From the NCBI GenBank assembly GCA_965218495.1, contig OZ244626.1, positions 2,170,001 through 2,234,000 of the forward strand: 64,000 bases of DNA, in the 5' to 3' direction. A program made the position numbers and the translations under genes. Positions within the stretch are counted from its first letter, which is position 1; each line of letters begins with the position of its first letter. Positions 62,917-64,000 of the stretch are shown piece by piece. The notes beneath the pieces are model-generated. The model did no database searches. It saw only the letters and a program-made list of their open reading frames with translations, and had not been told where the DNA came from. Source of the DNA: G965218495 sp965218495 (GTDB lineage Bacteria > Bacteroidota > Rhodothermia > Rhodothermales > Bin80).

Positions 62917-63716
62917 AGACGGGACTATACCTGACCTTGGCGCTTGCCGTGACGGCGGCTGTCGCGGGGGGATGCGGCAGTAGCAGCAGCACGGTGACAG
63001 CATCCAATGGTCTTTCGCTGAGTGCCATGGAAGTGATCCAGAATGTCCAAGACATGGCGCGATCCTCGCACTCTACGCTGCAGATCCAGGCTGACCTGTC
63101 AATACGCTCTCCGGCATTCAACGGAACCGTTAGGGCAGAGATCTCGCACCGCCGTGGGGACTCACTCTTTGCCTCACTGTCCGCCTCGGCGCTCCGCATC
63201 GAAGCCGGGCGCCTTTGGACCACGCCCGACAGCTTTTTCTATTACGATCGACTGGAAAAACAGGTGGTATATGGCCCGGTGGCATTCGTGAGCCAACTAG
63301 TACCTGGCCTATTCTCTGGAGATGATCTCTTTGAGCGGCTCCTGGGGCTCCTGGCTCCGAATGCGGACGAGGGCTGGACGGTGGAATACGTATCGGCGCA
63401 GTATGTCCTCAGTAGCGAAGACTCGCGAACCCGATATGTCGTTGATCCGGCACTCTGGCGCGTAGTGCTACTCGAGAGGCGAGCGCCGGATGGTGCAATT
63501 CTTGAATCACTCCTGTACCCTGAATTTGCTAGCGTCCAGGGAAAGCAGTACCCCAAACGGGTGATTCTTCAGCGCCCGCGCGATGGTGTGGCCGTGTCCG
63601 CACATTACCGTGCGGTGGTACTGGACCCCGGTGACCTGGACTTTTCGCTGCGCGTACCCCCGGATGTCCCCTGGGTGCATGCTCGGGACTTAGTGCCAGC
63701 GCAAGGCGGACAGTGA
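62913..63716 (+). CDS. DUF4292-like (LolB-like) lipoprotein
   Basis: A lipoprotein of 267 residues with lipobox Cys at about residue 21 (TAAVAGGCG). The mature part is a beta-rich barrel-like sequence (TLQIQADLSIRSPAFNGTVRAEISHRRGDSLFASL.. YVLSSEDSRTRYVVDPALWRVVLLERRA) with a lipid-carrier appearance of the LolA/LolB type, as in the DUF4292 family of Bacteroidota. Its probable role is in outer membrane lipid or lipoprotein handling, from family only. It is translationally coupled to nadK by a 4-base overlap. This family occurs mainly in Bacteroidota and relatives, which supports the taxonomic guess. Confidence 0.75.
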   Translation: MKTGLYLTLALAVTAAVAGGCGSSSSTVTASNGLSLSAMEVIQNVQDMARSSHSTLQIQADLSIRSPAFNGTVRAEISHRRGDSLFASLSASALRIEAGRLWTTPDSFFYYDRLEKQVVYGPVAFVSQLVPGLFSGDDLFERLLGLLAPNADEGWTVEYVSAQYVLSSEDSRTRYVVDPALWRVVLLERRAPDGAILESLLYPEFASVQGKQYPKRVILQRPRDGVAVSAHYRAVVLDPGDLDFSLRVPPDVPWVHARDLVPAQGGQ

Positions 63717-63801
63717 GCCGTTTTTGCGTGCATTTGCGCCGGCAGCACGCCCAGGTGCTGTATATTTTCGCTGTGCGCTTACCATAAAAATATCTCGAAC
63801 T

Positions 63802-64000
63802 ATGGCCCAGAGTTATGATGTCATCGTGGTTGGTACCGGTCCAGGCGGCTACGAAACTGCCATACGCGCGACGCAACTCGGATTCAAGACGGCAGTCATT
63901 GAAAAGAACAAGCTTGGCGGTGTGTGTCTGAACGTCGGCTGCATCCCGACGAAGGCCCTGCTGAAGAGCGCCGAGCTCATGGCCTATGCCGAACATCTGT
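63802..64000 (+). CDS. lpdA: Dihydrolipoyl dehydrogenase, 3' end outside window
   Basis: The first 66 residues of a pyridine-nucleotide disulfide oxidoreductase, running off the window. MAQSYDVIVVGTGPGGYETAIRATQLG is the FAD dinucleotide-binding site, and LGGVCLNVGCIPTKALLKSAEL holds the redox-active CxxxxC disulfide typical of lipoamide dehydrogenase. It is the E3 subunit of 2-oxoacid dehydrogenase complexes. An AT-rich promoter-like tatatttt lies about 40 bases upstream (63761). The call fits best with lpdA, though glutathione or mercury reductase cannot be fully excluded from this fragment. Confidence 0.88.
   Translation, partial: MAQSYDVIVVGTGPGGYETAIRATQLGFKTAVIEKNKLGGVCLNVGCIPTKALLKSAELMAYAEHL

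Noticed and set aside
1..64000. CRISPR arrays, toxin-antitoxin or restriction-modification genes
   Set aside because: No regular short repeats, Cas motifs, or recognisable TA/RM genes were found on either strand.

Overview
The window looks like a chromosome segment of a Gram-negative bacterium of the Bacteroidota/Rhodothermota type, possibly a marine Rhodothermales-like lineage. The evidence is an LpxH-like lipid A enzyme, a folP-cdaA pair, a DUF4292-like lipoprotein, a bacterial GH3 protein, a POT transporter, FeS/flavoprotein redox genes, and mostly absent Shine-Dalgarno motifs. Genus and phylum are inference; there is no rRNA gene in the window.

Layout. 0-1 kb: an IS1595-family element, cut by the window edge, whose end coincides with the broken 3' end of a sulfatase gene. 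1-8.5 kb: two rhomboid proteases, an LpxH-like phosphoesterase, a class A PBP and an SbcD-like nuclease. 8.5-10.3 kb: a second, intact sulfatase lipoprotein. 10.3-13.4 kb: mostly non-coding, foreign-looking DNA carrying one beta-propeller lipoprotein with an unusually strong ribosome binding site. 13.4-24.8 kb: ispE, divergent from an eight-gene surface polysaccharide locus (Wza-like exporter, chain-length protein, polymerase/ligase, FkbM methyltransferase, flippase, three glycosyltransferases). It ends in an IS3 remnant. 25.5-27.9 kb: a compact three-gene operon of two unrecognised proteins and a ComEC-like metallo-beta-lactamase-fold protein, the best candidate here for an undescribed system. 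28-36 kb: POT transporter, aspS, a pyrophosphatase-like gene, a tRNA-Lys interrupted by a group I intron, tRNA-Leu, a serine hydrolase, a lipoprotein and citrate synthase. 36-41 kb: an IS hotspot (IS1634 and IS1380). 41-50.4 kb: a GAF/degenerate-GGDEF protein facing folP-cdaA-pcm, a GH3 enzyme, twin inositol-monophosphatase-family genes, and a sulfotransferase-aminotransferase pair. 50.5-56.2 kb: a second beta-propeller lipoprotein, an IS110 element, a decayed IS3 element and empty DNA. 56.2-64 kb: a six-gene minus-strand run (flavoprotein, NapH/NosR-like FeS membrane protein, NTF2-like lipoprotein, MBL hydrolase, PaaI thioesterase, QueE), then nadK, a DUF4292-like lipoprotein and the start of lpdA.

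The core genes cover envelope building (lpxH, PBP1A, polysaccharide export), central metabolism (citrate synthase, NAD kinase, lipoamide dehydrogenase), cofactors (folate, queuosine, isoprenoids) and c-di-AMP signalling. The accessory DNA is concentrated at 10-13, 25-28, 36-41 and 50-56 kb, always next to insertion sequences or their remnants. The two strongest findings are the tRNA-Lys group I intron, supported by P1, P2, P7 and P9 pairings read directly from the sequence, and the three-gene MBL operon.
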